Positions 1-6,068 are shown, counted from the stretch's first letter. The stretch is DNA of 7,603 nt from JAGXLC01 sp046545815 (GCA_046545815.1 JBKGZA010000159.1:1-7603); one strand, 5' to 3'. The notes: generated by a model not told the origin, from the letters alone. A program made the numbers and translations.

Positions 1-14
1 TTGTTGATTCTTAC

Positions 15-235
15 ATGAAAACCTATCTGATCATTGGAGCTTCCTCGGGAATAGGACAAAAGCTGGCACATTTATTAAATAAATCGAGACAAATGCCCGT
101 AGGCATCCATTGAAACGTATTGGTGAGGCCAAAGACATCGCATCTTCAGCCGAATTTCTGCTCTCCGGGGGTTCGAGCTGGATAACCGGCCAGGTGCTTC
201 ATGTGGATGGCGGCATGTCTTCTATAAAACTTTGA
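15..235 (+). pseudogene. Remnant of a classical SDR oxidoreductase with its middle deleted
   Basis: The reading frame from the ATG at 15 encodes an SDR N-terminus of the form MKTYLIIGASSGIGQKL, with the glycine-rich cofactor motif (GASSGIG), and stops at the TGA at 111-113 after 32 codons. A second frame, open from about 83 to the TGA at 233-235, encodes a typical SDR C-terminus: HPLKRIGEAKDIA, then SSWITGQ and HVDGG. The two parts belong to one gene of roughly 230-250 codons. The central ~160-180 residues, including the catalytic Ser, Tyr and Lys, are missing, and the ends are joined out of frame at about 80-92. No functional enzyme is expected. The stop lies 3 bases before the next gene, so the intact ancestor was probably translationally coupled to it. 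Recognition of both ends is secure; the exact junction is not. An assembly collapse would look the same. Confidence 0.85.
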
Positions 236-238
236 GCT

Positions 239-1657
239 ATGAAAATCCTGCTGACCGGTGTGACGGGTTACATTGGGAAACGGTTGCTGCCTGTTTTAAT
301 TGAAGCGGGTCACGAGGTGTTTTGTGTGGTGCGTGATAAAAACAGGTTTGACAAAGCGGAATACCCCTCCCCCAAGCTTCACCTGATCGAAGGTGACTTC
401 CTCGATTATCATAGCCTTAAGTCAATACCTGTTGATTTAGATGTAGCTTACTACTTCATTCATTCCATGTCCGCCTCCATCCATAATTTCAATACACTGG
501 AAAAAACGTGTGCTGAAAATTTCAGGCATCGAATAAACGAAACACGGGTGAAACAGGTCATATATCTCAGTGGTATCATCAATGAGCAAAAATTGTCCGC
601 CCATCTGGAATCCAGAAAAAGTGTGGAAAACATACTTGCAGCGGGCAGTTATCATTTGACTACACTTAGGGCCGGCATCATTGTAGGTGCTGGTAGCTCT
701 TCTTTTGAGATCATAAGGGATCTGGTGGAAAAACTGCCTGTTATGATCGCTCCGAAATGGCTGAACACCAAAACCCAGCCCATAGCCATCAGCAATGTAA
801 TCCAGTATCTGAAAGGTGTGCTTTTATATGAAAGAACCTTCGATGACAGTTTTGACATTGGTGGTCCGGAGATACTGACCTATAAGGAAATGCTGCTGAA
901 GCTGGCTAAAGTAAGGGGCCTGAAACGATACATTATAACCCTTCCCGTGATGACTCCCAGATTATCCTCATACTGGCTGTACTTTGTTACCTCAACATCC
1001 TATAAGCTGGCCATCAACTTAGTAAACAGCATGAAGGTGGAGGTGGTTTCCCGTGAAAACCGTTTGCCCGAATGGTTTAATTTCCGGTTATTAACCTATG
1101 AAGAAGCTGTCCGGATGGCCTTTGATAAAATCGAACAACAGGAAGTATTGTCGAGCTGGACGGATGCTTTATCCCGCAATATGCTTGAAACAGGAGTGGA
1201 TCGGTTGCTCAGGGTCCCTACCCACGGTTGTTTCAGGGATATAAAAATCAGGGAAATCAAAGATGAAGAAAAGACATTGAACAGAATCTGGTCGATCGGA
1301 GGCAATAACGGTTGGTATTATGCCAACTGGCTTTGGGAAATCCGGGGTTTAATAGATAAAGCTTCCGGGGGCGTAGGTTTGCGAAGGGGAAGAAAAAATC
1401 GGGACTTTATTAAAACAGGCGAAACCCTCGACTTCTGGAGGGTATTGTATGCTTCAAGAGATGCCAGACGGCTCCTGCTTTATGCAGAGATGAAACTTCC
1501 CGGCGAAGCATGGCTCGAATTTAAAATCCGGGAGGGTAAGCTTTATCAAACAGCTACCTTCCGCCCCAAAGGCTTGTGGGGCCGGATATACTGGTATACT
1601 TTATATATATTGCATTATTTTATTTTCAAAGGCATGAGCAAACAAATAGCCCGCTGA
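239..1657 (+). CDS. Atypical SDR NAD(P)-binding protein with C-terminal DUF2867 domain
   Basis: The 472-residue protein begins with a Rossmann fold. The dinucleotide-binding motif TGVTGYIG is at residues 6-13, followed by the usual second strand (EVFCVVRD). The stretches VIYLSGII, HLESRKSVENIL and LRAGIIVGAGSSSFEIIRDLVEKLP are typical of the NDUFA9/YbjT-like atypical SDRs, which lack the classical YxxxK catalytic pair. From about residue 325 (PTHGCFRDIKIREI) to the end it matches the DUF2867 type: NGWYYANWLWEIRGLIDK, GLRRGR, LDFWRV, and a C-terminal aromatic segment (YWYTLYILHYFIF) that may lie at the membrane. The length fits this two-domain family. Substrate and reaction are unknown; NAD(P)H binding is inferred from the motif. 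The ATG at 239 is 3 bases after the stop of the broken SDR, and no Shine-Dalgarno sequence is visible, so translation may once have been coupled to that gene. Confidence 0.9.
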   Translation: MKILLTGVTGYIGKRLLPVLIEAGHEVFCVVRDKNRFDKAEYPSPKLHLIEGDFLDYHSLKSIPVDLDVAYYFIHSMSASIHNFNTLEKTCAENFRHRINETRVKQVIYLSGIINEQKLSAHLESRKSVENILAAGSYHLTTLRAGIIVGAGSSSFEIIRDLVEKLPVMIAPKWLNTKTQPIAISNVIQYLKGVLLYERTFDDSFDIGGPEILTYKEMLLKLAKVRGLKRYIITLPVMTPRLSSYWLYFVTSTSYKLAINLVNSMKVEVVSRENRLPEWFNFRLLTYEEAVRMAFDKIEQQEVLSSWTDALSRNMLETGVDRLLRVPTHGCFRDIKIREIKDEEKTLNRIWSIGGNNGWYYANWLWEIRGLIDKASGGVGLRRGRKNRDFIKTGETLDFWRVLYASRDARRLLLYAEMKLPGEAWLEFKIREGKLYQTATFRPKGLWGRIYWYTLYILHYFIFKGMSKQIAR

Positions 1658-1770
1658 GCAAACGAATGGTAAAAGCCCTTCTATATATTCCCTACAGCCA
1701 TCCCCCGTAATATAGGATCAAAAAATCAATGGATAACTTGTCCATGTTATAGATATTTCAAAAATTTGTA

Positions 1771-1796
1771 GGATCATAATATATTGATATTGATCC
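1771..1796. repeat. Inverted repeat GGATCA...TGATCC, possible operator
   Basis: GGATCA at 1771-1776 is complementary to TGATCC at 1791-1796. With a small bulge the pairing continues into the AT-rich interior, giving about 10 pairs. There is no downstream T-run, so a rho-independent terminator is unlikely. The site is about 95 bases upstream of the SDR start and shares the octamer TAGGATCA with 1713-1720, which would suit an operator. The function is inference only. Confidence 0.3.
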
Positions 1797-1876
1797 GGCC
1801 GTTTAAGCCAGAGCAATGAAGAAGAGTGGAGTTCAGAGCATTTTCAGGATTGATTAAATTACCAATCTAAGTTTTT

Positions 1877-1884
1877 AAAGGAGG
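1877..1884 (+). promoter_or_regulatory. Perfect Shine-Dalgarno site AAAGGAGG of the SDR gene
   Basis: AAAGGAGG ends 7 bases before the ATG at 1892, an ideal spacing and an almost full match to the 16S anti-Shine-Dalgarno sequence. It fixes the start codon. Other genes in this window have weak or no such site, and Bacteroidota generally use Shine-Dalgarno pairing little, so this one stands out. Confidence 0.85.
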
Positions 1885-1891
1885 TTCCAGC

Positions 1892-2653
1892 ATGAAACTA
1901 GAGGGCAAAGCTGCTATCATTACAGGTGCCACAAGGGGAATGGGAGAAGAGACCGCCTATACATTTTCCAAAGAAGGTGCAAAATTGGTTTTATCCGGAA
2001 GAAATGAGGAACGGGGTAACGCCGTACAGGAAAAAATCAGGAAGCAGGGAGGAGAGGCATTGTTTGTAAAAGGTGATGTGTCTTCCTATGAAACAAACCA
2101 AAAACTTGTACAAACCTGCCTTGACAATTATGGCTCCGTTGATATCCTCGTTTGCTCAGCCGGAGTTATGGGACTAGGCAAGTTAACCGAGCTACAGCCG
2201 AAGACCTGGGATAAGACCATTGCCACCAATCTAACTGCGGTTTATTATCTCACCAGTTTGGGAATACCGGTTATGCAGGAGAAAGGTAAGGGCTCTATTG
2301 TCATCATCGGCTCTATTGCAAGCCAAAAAGTTTTTCCCGGTCACCCTGCCTATTGTGCCTCCAAAGGTGCCCTAACCCAACTGACAAAGCAGATTGCCCT
2401 GGACTATGGCCCGGAGATCCGCATCAACCTTCTAAACCCTGGCCAGGTGAATACTCCGTTGTTGCAGGAATCCACCAAAGCATTTCCCAACCCCGAGACC
2501 ATCATCGAAGAAACCAAACAAAGCATTCCTCTGAAACGTCTGGGATTACCGGAAGATATTGCCAAAGCAACGCTTTTTCTGGTTTCAGATGATGCTTCCT
2601 GGATAACGGGCTCTTCCCTTGTTATTGATGGCGGGGTGCTTTGCAATTCTTAA
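1892..2653 (+). CDS. Classical SDR family oxidoreductase
   Basis: The 253-residue protein has the standard size for a classical SDR. The cofactor motif TGATRGMG is at residues 11-18. Arg37 after the second strand (SGRNEER) hints at NADP(H) preference. D62-V63 is the usual adenine-ring contact. CSAG at 88-91 replaces the common NNAG. The catalytic tetrad is complete: Asn113, Ser141, Tyr154 and Lys158 (YCASK). The C-terminus has PLKRLGLPEDIA and SWITGSSLVIDGG, as in FabG-like and glucose-dehydrogenase-like enzymes. It should catalyse a reversible NAD(P)-dependent alcohol/ketone conversion in the cytoplasm; the substrate cannot be read from the sequence. The start at 1892 is fixed by the AAAGGAGG site. 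It resembles the broken SDR at 15-235 only at the family level. The next gene follows after 131 bases and need not be co-transcribed. Confidence 0.93.
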   Translation: MKLEGKAAIITGATRGMGEETAYTFSKEGAKLVLSGRNEERGNAVQEKIRKQGGEALFVKGDVSSYETNQKLVQTCLDNYGSVDILVCSAGVMGLGKLTELQPKTWDKTIATNLTAVYYLTSLGIPVMQEKGKGSIVIIGSIASQKVFPGHPAYCASKGALTQLTKQIALDYGPEIRINLLNPGQVNTPLLQESTKAFPNPETIIEETKQSIPLKRLGLPEDIAKATLFLVSDDASWITGSSLVIDGGVLCNS

Positions 2654-2680
2654 AACAGACCAAAGTAAATTTCATTTATC

Positions 2681-2728
2681 CTGCTTTGCTTCTTAGGAAG
2701 AGGGGATCTGTAAACAAAAAAAAAGCAG
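2681..2728. repeat. Inverted repeat downstream of the SDR gene, weak terminator candidate
   Basis: CTGCTTT at 2681-2687 is complementary to AAAGCAG at 2722-2728, and a small hairpin CTTC/GAAG (2689-2700) lies inside. It starts 28 bases after the SDR stop. There is no T-run after the right arm on the + strand, and the loop is long, so termination is uncertain. An A-run precedes the right arm. Confidence 0.25.
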
Positions 2729-2784
2729 CTATGTTGTATAACATTACGTGAGTCATTAAATCATACAATAAAAATAAGGAATTT

Positions 2785-3438
2785 ATGAAGCAAAAGTTTT
2801 TCTTCCTGGGCATTTTTTTCTCAGTATTTTCTCTTCCCAGCCTGGCCGATGATTCAGATAACTGGGAATTCTGGACCAGGCATTCGGTCAGTACAGTCCT
2901 TAATGAAAAAATAGAATTCAGAATATCCCAGCAATTTAACATGAACCGTCTGATGCAAGACATGTATTTTCATTTTTCCGAAGCGGCAGTTACCTATAAT
3001 TTCAACCGTTGGTTCTCTTCCACGATGGTTTTCAGGGAAGCTTTCAAATATTCGGGTGAAGACTGGATCCCAGAACTAAGACCCTATATCAATACCACAG
3101 CAGAAATTGAATCAGATAAATGGACCCTGACTTTTCGAAACAGAATGGTTTTTCGTTACTTCCGGGAGAATCGCAATTATATGCGGCTGAGGGAAAAAGT
3201 GGGTCTGAGTTATGATATTGATCTGGACAATCTTACAATTACTCCTTTTACTTCGGGCGATTTATGGTTCGCTGCAGACAGAAGGCAGATTGAAAAATAT
3301 CAGCAATATGCGGGGATATGGATTACACCGATGGAAAAGCTGGATGTAGGAGTGAATTACATCGGTAATCTGATCAATCTGGAATCCTCCTGGATATGGA
3401 TTCATGCCTGGCGTTTATCCTTGAGCGTTGGGCTTTAG
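2785..3438 (+). CDS. DUF2490 family secreted, outer-membrane-type protein
   Basis: The 217-residue protein starts with a clear Sec signal peptide: KQK, then a hydrophobic FFFLGIFFSVFSL, then PSLA, with cleavage expected after Ala21. The mature part has alternating polar and aromatic beta-strand patterns, for example WEFWTRHSVSTVLNEKIEFRI, LTFRNRMVFRYF and VGVNYIGNL. It contains the NRWFSSTMVFREAF and LRPYINTT segments typical of DUF2490, a family common in Bacteroidota and modelled as a small outer-membrane beta-barrel. It should sit in the outer membrane; its function is unknown. A short AAGGA lies 4 bases before the ATG at 2785. It is followed after 23-44 bases by the broken methyltransferase on the same strand. 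The family call is good; nothing in the sequence points to a substrate. Confidence 0.85.
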   Translation: MKQKFFFLGIFFSVFSLPSLADDSDNWEFWTRHSVSTVLNEKIEFRISQQFNMNRLMQDMYFHFSEAAVTYNFNRWFSSTMVFREAFKYSGEDWIPELRPYINTTAEIESDKWTLTFRNRMVFRYFRENRNYMRLREKVGLSYDIDLDNLTITPFTSGDLWFAADRRQIEKYQQYAGIWITPMEKLDVGVNYIGNLINLESSWIWIHAWRLSLSVGL

Positions 3439-3482
3439 AAAACATGTCGCAATAAAGATCCGTGGAAAGAAACCCTAACACA

Positions 3483-3605
3483 ATGAATGAAAAAAACAAC
3501 GGAATATTGCGGGTATACAGAAGCAGAGCCCAGGCAAAAGAGAGCTATGACAAATTGAGCCGGTATTATGATTGGTTTGCCGGCATATTCGAGAAAAAAT
3601 ACACA
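3483..3605 (+). pseudogene. N-terminal fragment of a SAM-dependent methyltransferase
   Basis: From the ATG at 3483 (an in-frame GTG at 3462 is a less likely start) the frame encodes ILRVYRSRAQAKESYDKLSRYYDWFAGIFEKKY. This is the characteristic N-terminal lead of UbiE/COQ5-like class I methyltransferases, in which the SAM-binding motif (a GxGxG-type loop) follows about 15-20 residues later. Here the similarity ends at about 3600-3610. The frame then runs as unrelated sequence to a stop ending at 3698, because the following DNA is a glycosidase fragment read in the wrong frame. The SAM-binding domain is entirely missing, so the product cannot be a methyltransferase. The assignment rests on the conserved lead only. 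Confidence 0.7.
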
Positions 3606-4027
3606 AACAGGTTCTCTTGTTTTCCTATTTCACCGGCAATGGTGAAGACGGACTGCATCTGGCCTACAGCCATGACGGATATCAATGGAAAGCATTGAAT
3701 GAAGGCAAATCATTTCTTACTCCCCAGGTGGGCAATGACAAGCTCATGCGGGATACCTGCATCATCGAAGGCCCCGAAGGCAAATTTCACATGGTATGGA
3801 CCGTAAGCTGGGAAGAAAAAGGCATCGGTTATGCCTTGTCGGAAGACCTTGTTCACTGGTCGGACCAAAAATATATACTTGTGATGAAGCATGAACCCAA
3901 AGCCAAAAACTGCTGGGCTCCGGAATTGTTTTACGACAAGGAAACGAAGCAATTTCTGATCGTCTGGGCAACGACCATTCCCGGTCGCTTTCCTGAAACC
4001 GACAACCAAAGCAATGAAGGGCCTTAA
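3600..4027 (+). pseudogene. Internal fragment of a GH43-like glycoside hydrolase
   Basis: In the frame open to the TAA at 4025-4027, the DNA from about 3600 encodes VLLFSYFTGNGEDGLHLAYS, then GYQWKALN, LMRDTCIIEGPEGKFHMVWTVSW, DLVHWSDQKY, NCWAPELFYD and TTIPGRFPETDNQ. These are blades of a five-bladed beta-propeller of the GH43/arabinanase superfamily; RD(P)CII and WAPE are its hallmarks. Intact relatives carry a signal peptide before this segment and well over 100 further residues after it. Both ends are missing here: upstream it is joined to the methyltransferase start, and downstream it ends abruptly after NEGP. The usual RDP is RDT, a possible sign of decay. The nominal ATG at 3572 lies inside the methyltransferase remnant and is an accident of frame. 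The fragment lacks part of the propeller and should be inactive. Confidence 0.8.
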
Positions 4028-4141
4028 ACGGAAATAACTCCGGTAAATTCATTCTTTCTACCTGGTGTATTAACCACTTAATTAGTTTGGTTTTCTTTTC
4101 ATGAGTATATTATCTACAAAACGAATTTTCCTGGAGTTATT

Positions 4142-4247
4142 TTCTTAGCGGTCTCCGCGTCTTCTTAGCGGTCTCTGCGTAAAACATCTTTTAAAAAGGC
4201 TTCACGCAAAGGTCGCAAAGATTTTCCACGCAAAAAGCGCGAAGAAT
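4142..4247. repeat. Cluster of direct and inverted CGCAAAG-type repeats
   Basis: Two direct copies, TTCTTAGCGGTCTCCGCGT (4142-4160) and the same with CTGCGT (4162-4180), lie 20 bases apart. They are followed by two copies in the opposite sense beginning CACGCAAAGGTCGCAAAG (4203) and CACGCAAAAAGCGCGAAG (4227), 24 bases apart. The arm 4164-4180 pairs with 4204-4220 at 13 of 17 positions, plus two G-U pairs, around a 23-base A/T-rich loop. Short CGCAAAG/CTTTGCG repeats of this kind are familiar in intergenic DNA of Bacteroidota, as REP-like elements of unknown role. There is no gene and no transposase beside it. It is not a CRISPR: there are too few units and no conserved spacers. Confidence 0.75.
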
Positions 4248-4329
4248 CTTTTTAAAGTTTAAGTAACTATAACAAATTGGTGGTATTAAGACTAGGACAA
4301 GTTAAATGACGAAACTTTGCCAGAGGTAA

Positions 4330-4362
4330 AACAGGGAGATATTGTATGGTGGGCACCCTGTT
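4330..4362. repeat. Inverted repeat AACAGGG...CCCTGTT with nested hairpin
   Basis: AACAGGG (4330-4336) is the exact reverse complement of CCCTGTT (4356-4362). The pairing extends outward two more bases with one mismatch. Inside lies a smaller GGTG/CACC hairpin (around 4348-4357). It is about 85 bases downstream of the CDF gene stop on the minus strand. No T-run follows on that strand, so I do not call it a terminator. Confidence 0.4.
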
Positions 4363-4447
4363 CTTTGCTGTACCCCTGCGATGTAAAAAGCTATTTCGAA
4401 CTTGTTCTGAATATACAAAAATACAGTGTTTTTCTAAAATACCCGCC

Positions 4448-5347
4448 TTATTCACAGGTATTTTCACATTCCTCTTCAATCTGGTCGTCTTCAATCTGAA
4501 ACGTAGTATGATCGATACCAAATTTATTCTTAAGCTCCTTTTGCAGGTTGCCAATAAATTGCTTAACGGGTGATTTAGAAACAACCAGGTGCGCTGTCAA
4601 AGCAATCTGCTTTGTGCTCATAGCCCAGATATGCAAGTCATGAATATCATCAATACAGTCTTTGGAAAGAAGAAAATTTCTAACTTCCTTCTGGTTGATT
4701 TGTTTCGGAACAGCATCAAGAGCCAAATCTATGGAATCGATAAATAAGCGCCAGGTACCCCACAAGATAACCGCTATAATGATAAAGCTCATTACCGGAT
4801 CGATCCATAATGCCCCGGTAAGATTAATCAAAAGCCCTGCTACCACCACTCCAAGAGATACCCCCGCATCCGCAGCCATATGAAGGAACGCTCCTCTAAT
4901 ATTAAGATCCTCCTTCTGCCCCCTGATAAATAATAATGCTGTAAAAGTATTGATAATCACACCGATGCCTGCCACGATCATCACCTTGTTTCCTGCAACA
5001 GGCTGGGGATCGATTAGTTTACCGGCTGCATCCCAACCAATGACTGCTACTGCACCAAAAAGTAATAATGCATTCAAAATGGAGACAAGAATGGTGGATT
5101 TTCGTAAGCCATAGGTATATTTCCCCTTAGGTCTCAAAGTTGCCAGCCATGCTGCCGTCCAGGCAAACACAAGGCTTAGTACGTCACTCGCATTATGGCC
5201 GGCATCGGCTAACAATGCCGAAGAGTTAGCCATCAGGCCATATATGATTTCTATGGCGACAAATGCAACATTCAGACCAATGCCAATGACAAAAGCTTTT
5301 TTGTGCGTAACCCGACGGGTATGTTCATTTGCGTGCAAATGTGCCAT
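4448..5347 (-). CDS. Cation diffusion facilitator, probable zinc efflux transporter (CzcD/ZitB type)
   Basis: The 299-residue inner-membrane protein exports divalent metal ions in exchange for protons. It has six predicted membrane segments (about residues 17-38, 45-69, 86-105, 121-141, 155-176 and 181-200). The metal site is formed by His51 and Asp55 (LLADAGHNASD) in segment 2 and His156 and Asp160 (HMAADAG) in segment 5. This two-His two-Asp set is typical of zinc/cadmium-transporting members. The cytoplasmic C-terminal domain carries IHDLHIWAMST and a conserved AHLVV, with His236, His239, His253 and His280 as likely metal ligands. The tail EEECENTCE adds two cysteines. The His-rich start (MAHLHANEH) is normal for the family and supports the ATG at 5345-5347. 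It lies downstream of the DUF1573 gene on the same strand, with a 268-base gap and a possible terminator between, so it is probably transcribed alone. Confidence 0.95.
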   Translation of the reverse strand: MAHLHANEHTRRVTHKKAFVIGIGLNVAFVAIEIIYGLMANSSALLADAGHNASDVLSLVFAWTAAWLATLRPKGKYTYGLRKSTILVSILNALLLFGAVAVIGWDAAGKLIDPQPVAGNKVMIVAGIGVIINTFTALLFIRGQKEDLNIRGAFLHMAADAGVSLGVVVAGLLINLTGALWIDPVMSFIIIAVILWGTWRLFIDSIDLALDAVPKQINQKEVRNFLLSKDCIDDIHDLHIWAMSTKQIALTAHLVVSKSPVKQFIGNLQKELKNKFGIDHTTFQIEDDQIEEECENTCE

Positions 5348-5354
5348 AACAAAG

Positions 5355-5362
5355 CAAATATA
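5355..5362 (-). promoter_or_regulatory. Bacteroidota -7 box TATATTTG in front of the CDF gene
   Basis: On the minus strand TATATTTG matches the Bacteroidota sigma-ABfr -7 consensus TAnnTTTG exactly. It ends only 7 bases before the ATG, so the transcript would be leaderless or nearly so. No clear TTTG -33 element lies at the usual 19-21 base spacing. The match could be chance in AT-rich DNA. Confidence 0.45.
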
Positions 5363-5553
5363 ACAATTTTAAGGGGTTGATATATTTTATAGGTGTTTTA
5401 CAATTCTTAATCCATACCAGTAAAGTAAGTAAATACTTCACCCTTAATAAACCGCTTTATGACAAATCATATTCAGTAAGATCATAGACTGTTTTTTGCT
5501 ATAAACAAATTGTACTTTACTTTGTTTTTTGTTTTGAATGACTTCATTGGAAA

Positions 5554-5592
5554 ATGGGTTCGCTTTTTTTGTTTAAAGAAATTCAAACCCAT
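5554..5592 (-). terminator. Possible terminator after the DUF1573 gene
   Basis: On the minus strand ATGGGTT (5592-5586) pairs with AACCCAT (5560-5554), a 7-base stem followed by TTTTCC, starting 24 bases after the DUF1573 stop. The loop is long (25 bases, A/T-rich), which weakens the call. The 5348-5615 gap shows no gene. It also contains a small AAGTA/TACTT hairpin near 5429-5440. Confidence 0.4.
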
Positions 5593-5615
5593 CACCAAAT
5601 ATCGGTTGGATACAA

Positions 5616-6068
5616 TTAATCCTTATCTTCAAGCTGTACTGATCCGTCCTCCTGCTCCTGAACGGTACCCTCGATGCTTACTGTTTTTGCACCTTCAGGA
5701 TCATTTGACAATGCTTTAATGGTACGGTTAATCCGATGGGGTTTGGCAGGTTCCCTGAATTGCACAACAATGGTTCCTTTTTCTCCGGGTCGTAAGGGAC
5801 TTTCAGTCCATTTTTCAATATTTGTGCCACAGCACCCATTAACCTTATGAACAATAAGGGGTTCATTGCCCTTGTTTTCAAATTCGATTTCCAGACGGAT
5901 ATCCTCCATGAATTCTAAATTCAGGGTATCCAGGTCAATTCGATCGTCCTCTGCCTTGAAAACCAGTTTGGGTCCGGAAGCAGACTCTGCCCTGCTTTCA
6001 TTGTTCCCCACGAATATCACGAATAATGCTGTAAGCAGAATACCGACGAACATTGCAATCTTTTTCAT
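5616..6068 (-). CDS. Secreted DUF1573 domain protein
   Basis: The 150-residue protein starts with MKK and a hydrophobic stretch (residues 5-20), then a likely signal-peptidase site after SRA (residue 27), so it should be periplasmic or secreted. Residues ~35-135 have the DUF1573 pattern, an Ig-like/ASH-type beta-sandwich: FEFENKG-like IEFENKGNEPLIVHKV, a cysteine motif at 79-82, SPLRPGEKGTIVVQF, IKALSNDP and VSIEGTV. In most relatives the cysteine motif reads CGCT; here it is CCGT (Cys79, Cys80), a small departure. The C-terminal tail is acidic (QEQEDGSVQLEDKD). The function of the family is unknown. The ATG at 6066-6068 has no good Shine-Dalgarno site but an A-rich leader. It is divergent from the LCP gene. 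Confidence 0.85.
   Translation of the reverse strand: MKKIAMFVGILLTALFVIFVGNNESRAESASGPKLVFKAEDDRIDLDTLNLEFMEDIRLEIEFENKGNEPLIVHKVNGCCGTNIEKWTESPLRPGEKGTIVVQFREPAKPHRINRTIKALSNDPEGAKTVSIEGTVQEQEDGSVQLEDKD

Larger units (their letters stand above)
1658..1891. other. Intergenic region between the DUF2867 gene and the SDR gene
   Basis: This is 234 bases without a plausible gene. The octamer TAGGATCA occurs at 1713-1720 and again at 1769-1776; the second copy forms the left arm of an inverted repeat (1771-1796). A smaller potential hairpin, ATGGA/TCCAT, lies around 1729-1745. I could not find a good match to the Bacteroidota -33/-7 promoter pair. The region ends in the strong ribosome binding site of the next gene, so it probably carries that gene's promoter. 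Confidence 0.5.
4028..4447. other. Repeat-rich gene-free region between the glycosidase remnant and the CDF gene
   Basis: These 420 bases hold no convincing gene. They contain the CGCAAAG-type repeat cluster (4142-4247) and an inverted repeat (4330-4362). The segment from about 4260 to 4447 has short open frames on both strands, but they show no recognisable domain and run out of frame into the CDF gene. It may be the remnant of a further mobile or repeated sequence. I could not identify it. Confidence 0.5.

Noticed and set aside
107..2640. The broken SDR as a recent duplicate of the intact SDR at 1892
   Set aside because: The two C-termini share only family-level residues (PLKR, DIA, SWITG, DGG), and the DNA differs throughout, so they are distinct SDRs.
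239..3438. The SDR, DUF2867 and DUF2490 genes as a new pathway or defence system
   Set aside because: These are common housekeeping-type families with sizeable gaps between them and no effector, nuclease or partner pattern that would tie them together.
3572..4027. A 151-residue intact glycosidase-like gene starting at 3572
   Set aside because: The ATG lies within the methyltransferase remnant in another frame, and the protein lacks its signal peptide and most of the propeller, so it is a fragment.
4142..4247. Possible CRISPR array from repeats with a ~20-base period
   Set aside because: There are only two units in each orientation, with 1-5 bases between copies, no spacers and no cas genes.
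4267..4584. A 105-codon minus-strand frame overlapping the CDF 3' end
   Set aside because: It overlaps the well-supported CDF gene in another frame and shows no domain or coding character.
5510..5719. A 69-codon plus-strand frame in the gap before DUF1573
   Set aside because: It runs antisense into the DUF1573 coding region, is low in complexity at its start and has no similarity I can recognise.
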